Below are positions 33,981 through 42,905 of a DNA stretch of 43,965 nt, one piece after another; position 1 is the first letter of the stretch; every line of letters starts with the position of its first letter. Below the pieces are notes generated by a model. That model searched no databases, had not been told where the DNA came from, and worked only from the letters and a program-made list of their open reading frames with translations. Source of the stretch: Vibrio sp. UBA2441. Its GTDB lineage: Bacteria > Pseudomonadota > Gammaproteobacteria > Enterobacterales > Vibrionaceae. A program made the position numbers and the translations under genes. Location of the stretch: assembly GCA_002342685.1 (NCBI GenBank), contig DDQN01000017.1, forward strand, positions 1-43,965, read 5' to 3'.

Positions 33981-34640
33981 GTGAAACGTTTTATCACCAA
34001 ATCCATAATTAAAACAACAAGTTTACTATTTATTGTAACCACGTTATCTGCTTGCGGGTTTCATCTACGCGGGGTATCCCTCGTTCCTGAAGATCTCGCT
34101 CAGGTATCTTTAACCAGCTTCGATCAGTATGGTCAGCTAACCCGTAATATTGATGCGCAGTTAAGGCTTCACAATATAAAGGTCGTTCCACCTTCCGAGA
34201 CTGTGCCCAACATTCATCTTATAAGAGAAGGTGTGGGTGAGCGAACGCTGTCTCTATACCAAAACAGCCGCGCCGCCGAGAAAGGACTGACATACAGTGC
34301 TTCATTCAGAGTCACCATTCCCAATGTAGGTGAAAAAACCTACTCCACAACGGTAACCCGAAACTATCTTGATAATCCTCGCACTGCACTGGCAAAGTCC
34401 GTAGAACGGGACATGATAAAAGACGAAATGCGTGAACAAGCGGCAATCCATATTATGCGCCAGTTAGCTAGGCTACAGGCAGAAATTGACAATGATGAAG
34501 CCACCCTTGAACCAGACACTGAGCTACAAGACAAAGTAAACAGCCCATCAGAAGTAACCGTTACTGAAGAAGTTATTTCCCAGAATGCTATTGAACAAGA
34601 TAGCTCTGACGTTACTATTGAAGAACAAAGTAAGCCGTAA
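33981..34640 (+). CDS. lptE: LPS-assembly lipoprotein LptE
   Basis: Outer-membrane lipoprotein that plugs the LptD barrel for lipopolysaccharide export. The GTG at 33981 gives 219 residues, with signal peptide and lipobox LSAC (Cys25) followed directly by GFHLRG, the LptE hallmark. After the folded domain (to about residue 165) comes a long acidic tail rich in Glu, Asp and Ser, beyond the usual enteric length of about 193. Two bases separate it from holA, so the two form an operon. Confidence 0.92.
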   Translation: MKRFITKSIIKTTSLLFIVTTLSACGFHLRGVSLVPEDLAQVSLTSFDQYGQLTRNIDAQLRLHNIKVVPPSETVPNIHLIREGVGERTLSLYQNSRAAEKGLTYSASFRVTIPNVGEKTYSTTVTRNYLDNPRTALAKSVERDMIKDEMREQAAIHIMRQLARLQAEIDNDEATLEPDTELQDKVNSPSEVTVTEEVISQNAIEQDSSDVTIEEQSKP

Positions 34641-34642
34641 AT

Positions 34643-35665
34643 ATGCGCATCTTTGCCGACAAGCTATCGGAAAACCTAAACAGACAACTACTGGGAATTT
34701 ACCTTATTTTTGGTAATGAACCACTGCTATTGCAAGAAAGCCGAGACGCTATTCTCAAATCGGCTAAGCAGATGGGGTTTGACGAAAAACATTACTTTTC
34801 CGTGGATAGCTCTCTCAACTGGGATGATGTATATGCTTGTTGCAATGCACTAAGTTTGTTCTCTGACAAACAGATAATAGAACTAGAAATTCCAGAAAGC
34901 GGTATCAATGCCGCGGCTTCAAAAGCCTTATTAGAGATATCAGAACAGCTCAATCAAGATATTCTTTTAATTATTAATGGCAGTAAACTTACACGCCAAC
35001 AAGAAAACGCCAAATGGTTTAAAAGCTTAAACCAAAAAGGCATTTGGGTAAGCTGCCTAACACCAGACATTCAACGGTTACCACAGTTTGTTCAGGCTCG
35101 TTGTCGAACCCTTAACCTTGTTCCCGACGCCGAAGCTCTGCAAATGCTAGCTCAGTGGCATGAAGGTAACTTACTGGCGTTAGCACAAAGTTTAGAGAAA
35201 CTAACCCTACTCTACCCCGATGGCCAGCTTACACTATTGCGGGTGGAACAAGCGCTAAGCAGACACAATCACTATACGCCATTTCAATGGATGGATGCTT
35301 TGCTTGCGGGAAAAGCAAATCGCGCTCAGAGGATCTTGCGCCAACTCGAATTAGAGGGTGTAGAGCCAATTATATTGCTACGCACATTGCAGAGAGAACT
35401 CAGCCTGTTAACGACCCTTCAGACAGAGATGTTATCCGCTTCTATCGGCCAAGTATTTGATAAACACAGAGTATGGCAAACGAAAAGAGTACTTTATAGT
35501 GCCGCTTTACAACGACTGAATGACAAACAACTCAAACGTCTTTTTCAAGGTTTAGCTAAGGTGGAACTACTAACAAAAACTCAATATGAGCAGCCATGCT
35601 GGCCTGCAATTGCACAATTGTCGTTGGAGTTTTGTTCTGCTAAACCCTTATACCAATTGACATAG
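34643..35665 (+). CDS. holA: DNA polymerase III delta subunit
   Basis: Clamp-loader subunit that opens the beta sliding clamp. It is 340 residues long. The N-terminal AAA-like fold starts LLGIYLIFGNEPLLLQESRD, and the interaction with beta maps to the segment following CNALSLFS. The middle region has SLEKLTLLYPDG and the C-terminal collar is helical. It is translated two bases after lptE. In related genomes nadD follows holA, but here only 106 bases separate it from rsfS. Confidence 0.95.
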   Translation: MRIFADKLSENLNRQLLGIYLIFGNEPLLLQESRDAILKSAKQMGFDEKHYFSVDSSLNWDDVYACCNALSLFSDKQIIELEIPESGINAAASKALLEISEQLNQDILLIINGSKLTRQQENAKWFKSLNQKGIWVSCLTPDIQRLPQFVQARCRTLNLVPDAEALQMLAQWHEGNLLALAQSLEKLTLLYPDGQLTLLRVEQALSRHNHYTPFQWMDALLAGKANRAQRILRQLELEGVEPIILLRTLQRELSLLTTLQTEMLSASIGQVFDKHRVWQTKRVLYSAALQRLNDKQLKRLFQGLAKVELLTKTQYEQPCWPAIAQLSLEFCSAKPLYQLT

Positions 35666-35720
35666 ATATCTATCCAGCTTGGTTTTAACTCTACCGAGTT
35701 CCCTATTTAAAGATAAACGG

Positions 35721-35729
35721 TGGTATAAT
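35721..35729 (+). promoter_or_regulatory. Extended -10 promoter element before rsfS
   Basis: TGGTATAAT is a perfect extended -10 (TATAAT at 35724-35729). No good -35 box stands 17 bases upstream, as is usual for extended -10 promoters. It would start the rsfS-rlmH-mrdA-mrdB-rlpA transcript near 35736. Confidence 0.6.
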
Positions 35730-35771
35730 TCCCACTCTAGCACACATATTAATTTCCTTATGAGGTTTCCT

Positions 35772-36089
35772 TTGCAACGCGACGAGCTAAAAAACTTTCT
35801 TGCCGACAAGGCCGATGACATGAAAGCAGAACATATTGTGACTATTGACGTTATCGGAAAATCAAGTGTAACTGACTATATGGTCATCTGCACAGGAACA
35901 TCAAAACGCCATGTTTCTTCTATCGCAGACAATGTTGCTACCGAAGCAAAAAACATTGGACTAACCCCTTATGGGATAGATGGTGAAAAAGAAGGCGAAT
36001 GGGTAGTTCTGGATATGGGCGACGTGATGGTTCATGTTATGCAGGAAGATCAACGTGAACTTTATCAACTCGAAAAGCTCTGGAGCTAA
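35772..36089 (+). CDS. rsfS: Ribosomal silencing factor RsfS
   Basis: Binds ribosomal protein L14 and blocks subunit joining in starved cells. The start is TTG at 35772 with TGAGG (35761-35765) six bases upstream, giving 105 residues, the same length as the E. coli protein. Longer in-frame starts (35679, 35760) do not fit: the ATG at 35760 overlaps the ribosome site. The core KSSVTDYMVICTGTSKRHV and VWVxxDMGDVMVHVM-like ending are family marks. It is preceded by an extended -10 promoter and followed by rlmH after three bases. Confidence 0.92.
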   Translation: MQRDELKNFLADKADDMKAEHIVTIDVIGKSSVTDYMVICTGTSKRHVSSIADNVATEAKNIGLTPYGIDGEKEGEWVVLDMGDVMVHVMQEDQRELYQLEKLWS

Positions 36090-36092
36090 TCG

Positions 36093-36563
36093 TTGAAAAT
36101 CCAGTTAATTGCCGTTGGCACAAAAATGCCAAAATGGGTTGAAGAAGGGTTTCAAGAATACCGCCGACGCTTTCCACATGATATGCCTTTAGATCTGATT
36201 GAAATCTCTGCAGGGAAAAGAGGTAAAAATGCAGATATTGTCAGGATTCTGCAAAAAGAAGGCGAAGCCATGCTTGCCGCCGTGCCAAAAGGGAATCGAA
36301 TTGTTACCTTAGATATTCCTGGAAAACCATGGAATACCGAACAATTGGCTGGACAACTAGAACAATGGAAATTGGATGCAAGAGATGTATCCATCTTAAT
36401 TGGTGGTCCTGAAGGACTATCTCCTGCCTGTAAAGCAGCGGCAGATCAAAGCTGGTCTCTTTCGCCATTAACGCTACCTCACCCACTCGTACGTGTCATT
36501 ATGGCCGAAAGCTTGTATCGGGCATGGAGTATTACCGCCAATCATCCTTACCACCGAGAATAA
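36093..36563 (+). CDS. rlmH: 23S rRNA pseudouridine-1915 N3-methyltransferase
   Basis: A SPOUT-family methyltransferase acting on pseudouridine 1915 of 23S rRNA helix 69. The start is TTG at 36093, giving 156 residues beginning MKIQLIAVGTKMPKWVEEG. The SAM-binding knot is visible as ILIGGPEGLS near residue 103 and SLSPLTLPHPLVRVI near 124. It is translated three bases after rsfS, using a TGGAGC ribosome site within the end of rsfS. mrdA follows after six bases. Confidence 0.95.
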   Translation: MKIQLIAVGTKMPKWVEEGFQEYRRRFPHDMPLDLIEISAGKRGKNADIVRILQKEGEAMLAAVPKGNRIVTLDIPGKPWNTEQLAGQLEQWKLDARDVSILIGGPEGLSPACKAAADQSWSLSPLTLPHPLVRVIMAESLYRAWSITANHPYHRE

Positions 36564-36569
36564 CGAGGC

Positions 36570-38453
36570 ATGAGACGAGCACGCACTCAAATACGAGATC
36601 ATCATTTAGAATCCCTACTATTTAAGAGCAGAGCGTTTATCTCTTTTGTAGGGATCATTATTATGCTCGGTCTGTTAATTGCGAACCTGTACAATATCCA
36701 GGTTAATCAATACCAAGACTACAACACCCGTTCTAATGACAACCGTATTAAAGTGGTTCCTATCGCTCCTAATCGCGGATTGATATACGATCGAAATGGC
36801 AAGATTTTAGCGGAAAACCGCCCTGTATTTAACCTTGAGCTGATCCCAGAAAAGATTAAAAACATTGAGCAAACCATCACTAAATTGCAAGAAATCCTAG
36901 ATATACCACCAGAGAAAGTCGTAAGATTTACAACAGAAAGAAGACGCTCCAGACGATTTAAGTCCGTACCTCTACTGACACAACTTACCGAAGAACAAGT
37001 TGCGATTTTTTCGGTCAATCAATACCGTTTCCCCGGGGTTGAAGTTACTGCCAAGTTAAAACGTTATTACCCCTACGGCTCAGCACTCACCCATGTATTG
37101 GGCTATGTTTCTCGAATAAATGACAGGGATATTCAACGTTTAGTACGAGAAGAAAAAGACAGCAACTATCAGGCAACCTATGATATAGGCAAACTGGGCA
37201 TCGAACGATATTACGAAGATGTTTTACACGGAACAGCCGGATATCAAGAAGTGGAAGTCAATAGTCGTGGCCGAATTATTCGCACACTCAAGTATGTTCC
37301 ACCTGTGCCAGGAAAAGATCTTGTATTAAACCTAAACATCGACCTTCAGCTTTATCTTTACACGTTGTTGGATGAACGTCGCGGTGCGGCAGTCGTTCTC
37401 GATCCTCAAGACAATGGTATTTTGGCTATGGTTTCAACACCAAGCTATGATCCAAATGCATTTGTTCACGGTATCTCAAGCAAGGCGTACAGAAAACTGC
37501 TAAATAACAAAGATCGCCCCCTAGTAAACAGAACAACACTCGGTATTTACCCACCCGCTTCTACCGTTAAACCATTTATAGCGGTAGCCGCATTGCAAGA
37601 AGAAGTAGTAACACCATATACCACTCGAAACGACCCTGGTTATTGGAAGATTCCAAATTCAAAAACCAAACCCTTTAGGGATTGGTTACGCTGGGGACAT
37701 GGCCGTATTAACATTACTCAGTCGATAGAAGAGTCCGTTGACACCTTCTTTTATCAAATATCCTACGATCTTGGTATCGATAGGTTATCAACTTGGATGA
37801 TGAAATTCGGTTTTGGTGATTATACTGGCATCGACATTCTAGAAGAAAGCAAAGCTAATATGCCTACACGAGAATGGAAAATGAGCCGACACAGGACACC
37901 ATGGTATCAAGGGGATACCATCCCTGTAGGTATCGGTCAAGGGTACTGGACCGCAACACCGATGCAAATTGCTAAAGCCACATCCGTTTTAGTGAACCGT
38001 GGAAAAGTCATCGCACCACACTTATTGAGAGCGATGGTAGACAATAGCCAGCCATTAGATACGCAGACCTTAGAACCCTTCGATACTTACCCACCAATTA
38101 CAGGGGTTCCTGATAAGTTCTGGGATATATCTATAAAAGGAATGAATCTGGTAAATCACGGGAAGAAGGGAACCGCACGACGAGCATTTCAAAAGTTAGG
38201 TTATCAAAGTGCAGGTAAATCAGGTACAGCCCAGGTATTTGGCCTCAAAGAAGATGAAGAATATGACGCCGAACAGATAGCAGAACACTTAAGGGATCAT
38301 GCCTTGTTCACAGGGTTTGCGCCTGTAAAAGACCCTGAAGTCATAGCCACTATCGTATTAGAAAACGCTGGAGGCGGGTCAACAAACGGAGCGCCAGTTG
38401 TGCGTAAGATATTTGATAAAGTGATTCTGAACAAAGAAGATGAGGCACAGTAG
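36570..38453 (+). CDS. mrdA: Penicillin-binding protein 2 (elongasome transpeptidase)
   Basis: Class B peptidoglycan transpeptidase of the rod complex. It is 627 residues long. A short cytoplasmic N-terminus is followed by one membrane segment (about residues 25-45: SFVGIIIMLGLLIANLYN), a dimerisation domain and the transpeptidase domain. The catalytic Ser331 lies in PPASTVKPF, then SVDTFFYQ (the SxD motif) and KSGTAQVFG. A GAGG ribosome site precedes the ATG. mrdB begins two bases after the stop. Confidence 0.96.
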   Translation: MRRARTQIRDHHLESLLFKSRAFISFVGIIIMLGLLIANLYNIQVNQYQDYNTRSNDNRIKVVPIAPNRGLIYDRNGKILAENRPVFNLELIPEKIKNIEQTITKLQEILDIPPEKVVRFTTERRRSRRFKSVPLLTQLTEEQVAIFSVNQYRFPGVEVTAKLKRYYPYGSALTHVLGYVSRINDRDIQRLVREEKDSNYQATYDIGKLGIERYYEDVLHGTAGYQEVEVNSRGRIIRTLKYVPPVPGKDLVLNLNIDLQLYLYTLLDERRGAAVVLDPQDNGILAMVSTPSYDPNAFVHGISSKAYRKLLNNKDRPLVNRTTLGIYPPASTVKPFIAVAALQEEVVTPYTTRNDPGYWKIPNSKTKPFRDWLRWGHGRINITQSIEESVDTFFYQISYDLGIDRLSTWMMKFGFGDYTGIDILEESKANMPTREWKMSRHRTPWYQGDTIPVGIGQGYWTATPMQIAKATSVLVNRGKVIAPHLLRAMVDNSQPLDTQTLEPFDTYPPITGVPDKFWDISIKGMNLVNHGKKGTARRAFQKLGYQSAGKSGTAQVFGLKEDEEYDAEQIAEHLRDHALFTGFAPVKDPEVIATIVLENAGGGSTNGAPVVRKIFDKVILNKEDEAQ

Positions 38454-38455
38454 AT

Positions 38456-39577
38456 ATGAAAATGGATCCTTCTACAGGCAAGAGCCGCGTCTTTTTCGAA
38501 AAATTCCACATCGACCTTCCTTTGTTGCTTGGCCTGATCACTACCATGTTATTTGGTTTAGTTATCATGTATAGCGCCAGCGGACAAAGCATGGCAATGA
38601 TGGATCGCCAAGCCATGCGTATGGTTCTGGCGTTAGGTGTAATGGTATTTCTGGCTCAGATATCGCCCAGAACTTATGAATCATTTGCCCCACTGCTATT
38701 TGTTGTCGGTATCGGATTACTGTTAGGTGTTCTCTTTTTTGGCGAGGCATCTAAAGGAGCACAGCGTTGGCTCAACTTGGGTTTTGTTCGCTTTCAGCCT
38801 TCGGAATTACTAAAACTCGCGGTTCCACTGATGGTTGCGCGCTACATAAGTAAAAAACCGTTACCACCAACGTTCAAAACACTCATTGTATCTTTAGTTC
38901 TGGTGGGTGTCCCGACGATTTTAATCGCGAAACAACCTGACTTGGGCACCTCAATTTTAATCGCTGCATCCGGCATCTTTGTTATCTTTTTAGCCGGGAT
39001 CAGCTGGAAAATCATCTTTGCCGCAGTGTGTGCTGTAGGGGCTTTTGCCCCTGTCTTATGGTTCTTCCTGATGCGGGAGTATCAAAAAGTCAGGGTTAGA
39101 ACCTTGTTCAATCCAGAGTCAGATCCTCTTGGCGCGGGTTACCATATAATCCAAAGTAAAATCGCCATTGGTTCCGGAGGGTTAACTGGCAAAGGGTGGC
39201 TTCAGGGAACTCAGTCTCAGCTAGAATTCCTGCCAGAAAGGCATACTGATTTTATCTTTGCCGTTATCGCTGAAGAGTGGGGAATGGTCGGTATTTTAGC
39301 CTTACTATCACTCTATCTCTTTGTTATTGGCAGAGGCCTATACCTTGCAAGCAATGCTCAAACTGCATTTGGCCGAATGATGGCCGGCAGTATTGTATTA
39401 AGCTTTTTCGTCTATATTTTTGTAAATATCGGCATGGTAAGTGGCATATTACCCGTAGTAGGTGTACCTCTTCCTCTTATTAGCTATGGAGGAACCTCCA
39501 TGGTGACTCTAATGGCAGGCTTTGGCATATTAATGTCAATTCATACGCACAGAAGCATGTTATCAAAAGCGACATAA
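38456..39577 (+). CDS. mrdB: Rod-shape glycosyltransferase RodA
   Basis: SEDS-family peptidoglycan glycosyltransferase that works with PBP2. It is 373 residues long with about ten membrane segments. The family marks FGEASKGAQRWLNLGFVRFQ and FQPSELLKLA lie near residues 98-125, and PLPLISYGGTSMVTLM near the C-terminus. It is encoded two bases after mrdA, matching the functional pair, and its stop overlaps the rlpA start (TAATG). Confidence 0.96.
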   Translation: MKMDPSTGKSRVFFEKFHIDLPLLLGLITTMLFGLVIMYSASGQSMAMMDRQAMRMVLALGVMVFLAQISPRTYESFAPLLFVVGIGLLLGVLFFGEASKGAQRWLNLGFVRFQPSELLKLAVPLMVARYISKKPLPPTFKTLIVSLVLVGVPTILIAKQPDLGTSILIAASGIFVIFLAGISWKIIFAAVCAVGAFAPVLWFFLMREYQKVRVRTLFNPESDPLGAGYHIIQSKIAIGSGGLTGKGWLQGTQSQLEFLPERHTDFIFAVIAEEWGMVGILALLSLYLFVIGRGLYLASNAQTAFGRMMAGSIVLSFFVYIFVNIGMVSGILPVVGVPLPLISYGGTSMVTLMAGFGILMSIHTHRSMLSKAT

Positions 39578-40362
39578 TGACTACTATTCAAAAACTAATT
39601 CCATTAATAATTATTACCCTCCTATCGGGTTGTTCAGGATCTGGCGGTAGATACTCGATCTCGGACGATGTGGGCCCTGACAGTCCAATTTCTCTTGGTC
39701 ATATTGAAGACGCTCAGCCAAAATATGAACCTTACAGTTTAGGTGGAAACGGCAATTATTCTTTGCGTGGTAATAGCTACAGTATTATTAAAAAACCCAA
39801 AGGGTTTAAGCAAAGCGGTGAAGCATCTTGGTATGGGAAAAAGTTTCATGGGCACCTGACTTCAAATGGGGAGATCTATGATATGTACTCCATGACGGCA
39901 GCCCATAAAACATTACCCATACCCAGTTACGCTAAAGTAACCAATAAAGATAACGGTAAAACAACCATAGTACGTATTAATGATCGTGGCCCTTTTCACG
40001 ATGGCAGAATTATTGATTTAAGCTATGCGGCGGCATATAAGTTAGGTGTCATCAAAACTGGAACCGCAAATGTAGAAATCGAGCATATTGATACGCTAGC
40101 TAAAAAGCCTAAAAATTCCCCTATAAAAGCGAACTCAGCATTTGTCATTCAGGCTGCATCTTCAAATTATGAAGACAGAACCCGAACTTTAGCAAAAAAT
40201 TTAGGTCATAAATTCTCGGTGGGTAGTTTTGTTGAAGCCATCGATAATAACTATCGAGTACTACTTGGGCCTTTTGAAGACTTCAGTAAAACACAAGAAA
40301 TACTCGAGACGGTAAAAACTCAAGGTTATCCACAGGCATTTATCCGAAAATCTAAACGATAA
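39577..40362 (+). CDS. rlpA: RlpA septal-ring lytic transglycosylase lipoprotein
   Basis: A lipoprotein that binds and, in some species, cleaves denuded glycan strands. It is 261 residues long with lipobox LSGC (Cys19). The double-psi beta barrel covers about residues 83-170, with GEASWYGKKFHG, MTAAHKTLPIP and VRINDRGPFHDGRIIDLS. The Glu in EASWYG and the Asp in NDRGPF are the residues proposed as catalytic in this family. A SPOR domain occupies the C-terminal 75 residues. Start overlap with mrdB implies coupling. Confidence 0.94.
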   Translation: MTTIQKLIPLIIITLLSGCSGSGGRYSISDDVGPDSPISLGHIEDAQPKYEPYSLGGNGNYSLRGNSYSIIKKPKGFKQSGEASWYGKKFHGHLTSNGEIYDMYSMTAAHKTLPIPSYAKVTNKDNGKTTIVRINDRGPFHDGRIIDLSYAAAYKLGVIKTGTANVEIEHIDTLAKKPKNSPIKANSAFVIQAASSNYEDRTRTLAKNLGHKFSVGSFVEAIDNNYRVLLGPFEDFSKTQEILETVKTQGYPQAFIRKSKR

Positions 40363-40476
40363 ATAATCAGTTTATGATTTTATAAAGGTGAACATGTAGT
40401 TACCCTTTATTCGGTATGCAGTATCCATGGTATGGCGTAGTCACACTATTCTGTTAAGATACAGGCAATTTAAAAA

Positions 40477-41670
40477 ATGAAAATTGATTATATACAAATG
40501 AATAAATCAAAAAAAATGATAGGTAAGCTACTTTTCACAACAGCGGTACTGTCAGCCCCCTTTGCTCATTCAGCGCCAATCGTGGTTCCTGATGCGCCAC
40601 AAATCGCAGCAAAAGGCTATGTGTTAATCGACTTTAATTCTGGCAAAGTTTTAGCGGAAAAAGCGAAAGACACTAAATTATCACCTGCAAGCCTCACCAA
40701 AATGATGACCAGTTATGTCGTTGGACAAGAACTGGCTCGCGGTAATATTTCTCTACAAGACGATGTTGTTATCAGCAAAAATGCATGGGCGAAGAATTTT
40801 CCAGATTCTTCAAAAATGTTTATTGAAGTAGGCACAACAGTAAAAGTAGAAGAACTAAACCGTGGCATCATCATTCAGTCTGGTAACGATGCCTGTGTTG
40901 CAATGGCTGAACATGTCGCTGGTTCTGAAGACGCTTTTGTTGACCTAATGAACGCTTGGGCTAACTCAATTGGTATGAGCAATACCCATTTTGCCAATGT
41001 ACACGGGTTAGATAATGCCAATTTATATTCAACCCCTTATGATATGGCTTTATTAGGTCGAGCACTAATTCGTGACGTGCCTGAAGAATACGCCATTTAT
41101 TCAGAAAAACAATATACCTACAACGGCATTACCCAATACAACCGAAATGGCCTTCTTTGGGATAAGAGCATGAATGTTGACGGAATTAAAACCGGTCATA
41201 CATCAAAAGCAGGATACAGTTTAGTCAGTTCAGCAACAGAAGGCAAAATGCGCTTGGTTGCTGTCGTAATGGGGACCAAAAGTGCCAACGCGCGTAAAGC
41301 AGAAAGTAAAAAGCTACTTAATTATGGATTCCGGTTCTTCGAAACGGTTGCACCACATAAAGCGGGCGAAACTTTTGTTAGTGAGCGTATCTGGATGGGC
41401 TCCAAAGAAAACGTTTCCTTAGGTGTTGCACAAGACACCTATGTGACCCTACCTCGCGGACAAGCTAAAAGCCTAAAAGCCAATTTTGTTCTTGAGAAAG
41501 AACTTAAGGCCCCGATTACTCAAGGTGATGTTGTTGGCAAACTTTACTACCAAATTGATGGTGAAGACATTGCTGAATATCCGCTACTAGCTCTTGAAAG
41601 TGTCGAAAAAGGCAGCATCTTCAGTCGCTTAATCGACTATGTGATTTTACTATTCAAAAGCTGGTTCTAA
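40477..41670 (+). CDS. dacA: D-alanyl-D-alanine carboxypeptidase, PBP5/6 type
   Basis: Removes terminal D-Ala from peptidoglycan pentapeptides in the periplasm. From the first ATG the protein has 397 residues. The alternative at 40498 (MNKSKKMIGKLL) gives a more standard signal peptide, but neither start has a strong ribosome site. The signal ends near AHSA. The active-site triad is Ser72 in SPASLTKMM, then SGNDACVAM and KTGHTSKAG. The C-terminus is an amphipathic membrane anchor ending YVILLFKSWF. It has its own terminator. Confidence 0.94.
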   Translation: MKIDYIQMNKSKKMIGKLLFTTAVLSAPFAHSAPIVVPDAPQIAAKGYVLIDFNSGKVLAEKAKDTKLSPASLTKMMTSYVVGQELARGNISLQDDVVISKNAWAKNFPDSSKMFIEVGTTVKVEELNRGIIIQSGNDACVAMAEHVAGSEDAFVDLMNAWANSIGMSNTHFANVHGLDNANLYSTPYDMALLGRALIRDVPEEYAIYSEKQYTYNGITQYNRNGLLWDKSMNVDGIKTGHTSKAGYSLVSSATEGKMRLVAVVMGTKSANARKAESKKLLNYGFRFFETVAPHKAGETFVSERIWMGSKENVSLGVAQDTYVTLPRGQAKSLKANFVLEKELKAPITQGDVVGKLYYQIDGEDIAEYPLLALESVEKGSIFSRLIDYVILLFKSWF

Positions 41671-41699
41671 CCTGTTTTTTAATATCGACGATTATTTTT

Positions 41700-41723
41700 A
41701 AGCCGCTTTATCAGCGGCTTTTT
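41700..41723 (+). terminator. Intrinsic terminator after dacA
   Basis: AGCCGCT (41701-41707) and AGCGGCT (41713-41719) around TTATC, followed by T residues. Confidence 0.85.
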
Positions 41724-41803
41724 CATTTCTGCGGCAATGCTTGAGATTATAGGTTATTGGGCGTAAAATTCCGCTTCAATTGAACAGCCAGTCTGGAAAC
41801 ATA

Positions 41804-42073
41804 ATGCAAGAACAACCGAAACTAAAAGACCTATTAGAGTTCCCTTGTCAACTTACATACAAGGTAATGGGCTACGCGAAACCTGAACTACCAGAGTTGG
41901 TATTGGCCGTAATTCAAAAACACGCCCCAGGCGATTACAGCCCTAAAGTGAAGCCAAGTGGTAAAGGCACCTACAACTCTGTATCTATTACCATTACAGC
42001 GACATCTATCGAACAAGTTGAGATCCTTTACAAAGAACTTGGCGATATCGATATTGTGCGCATGGTTCTTTAG
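41804..42073 (+). CDS. ybeD: YbeD family protein (DUF493)
   Basis: An 89-residue protein starting MQEQPKLKDLLEFPC, with an ACT-like alpha/beta fold expected for DUF493, seen in KLKDLLEFPCQLTYKVMG and the C-terminal LGDIDIVRMVL. Function is unknown. Its fixed place between dacA and lipB is conserved in many gamma-proteobacteria. The frame is open back to 41780, but the ATG at 41804 gives the usual length (87 in E. coli). Confidence 0.92.
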   Translation: MQEQPKLKDLLEFPCQLTYKVMGYAKPELPELVLAVIQKHAPGDYSPKVKPSGKGTYNSVSITITATSIEQVEILYKELGDIDIVRMVL

Positions 42074-42090
42074 TTCATCAAGACTTAGAT

Positions 42091-42121
42091 AAAACAGCGG
42101 CAATTTCAGCCGCTGTTTTTG
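42091..42121 (+). terminator. Intrinsic terminator after ybeD
   Basis: AAAACAGCGGC (42091-42101) and GCCGCTGTTTT (42109-42119) form an 11-base stem around AATTTCA with a T-run end. Confidence 0.88.
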
Positions 42122-42249
42122 TATAAGCAAGCAAAACTTAACATCTTCCAACATACAACCTATTAACAACATAAAAACATTTTCACTTTCCGATGCTAGA
42201 AGATTATAATGTTTTTTCTTTATTAAGCCGTATCGTAAAGGAATGTAGA

Positions 42250-42903
42250 TTGCCAAACATTGAAGATAAGCTCGTTGTAAAATATCTTGGATTGCAAGAC
42301 TACCTGCCAGTTTGGCAAGCAATGCACCAATTTACCGACAACCGTACTGACGAAACCATTGATGAAGTTTGGCTTGTAGAGCACAACCCAGTGTTTACTC
42401 AAGGGCAGGCAGGAAAAGAAGAACACCTTCTCAACACCGGAGATATTCCAGTCGTAAAAAGCGACCGTGGCGGACAGGTTACTTACCATGGTCCGGGGCA
42501 ATTAGTCGCTTATTTTCTAATAAATTTGAGACGTAAAAATATGGGCGTCAGAGAGCTTGTTACTCATATCGAAAATATCGTCATCCAAACACTCTCAACT
42601 TTTGATATACAATCCACCGCACGACCTGATGCGCCTGGCGTTTATGTTGATAACAAAAAGATTTGTTCGCTCGGCTTAAGAATTCGCAAAGGCTGTTCCT
42701 TTCATGGATTAGCTTTGAACATTAATATGGATCTATCCCCATTCCTCAGAATCAACCCTTGTGGATATCAGGGAATGGAAATGGTACAAGTAAACCAACT
42801 CGGCGGTCCAAGTGACCTTAATCAAGTCAGTGAAGCGCTTACAAAAGAGCTTACTACCCTACTCAGCTATGAGCATGTCGACATTATAAAAGAAAGCAAT
42901 TAA
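42250..42903 (+). CDS. lipB: Octanoyl-ACP:protein N-octanoyltransferase
   Basis: Transfers octanoate from acyl-carrier protein to lipoyl domains. The start is TTG at 42250, with AAAGGA (42237-42242) about eight bases upstream, giving 217 residues (213 in E. coli). The frame runs upstream to 42193, but that extension has no family similarity that I recognise. Catalytic Lys and Cys sit in NKKICSLGLR and RKGCSFHG. SDRGGQVTYHGPGQLV is the signature. It lies two bases before lipA, the next enzyme. Confidence 0.94.
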   Translation: MPNIEDKLVVKYLGLQDYLPVWQAMHQFTDNRTDETIDEVWLVEHNPVFTQGQAGKEEHLLNTGDIPVVKSDRGGQVTYHGPGQLVAYFLINLRRKNMGVRELVTHIENIVIQTLSTFDIQSTARPDAPGVYVDNKKICSLGLRIRKGCSFHGLALNINMDLSPFLRINPCGYQGMEMVQVNQLGGPSDLNQVSEALTKELTTLLSYEHVDIIKESN

Positions 42904-42905
42904 TC

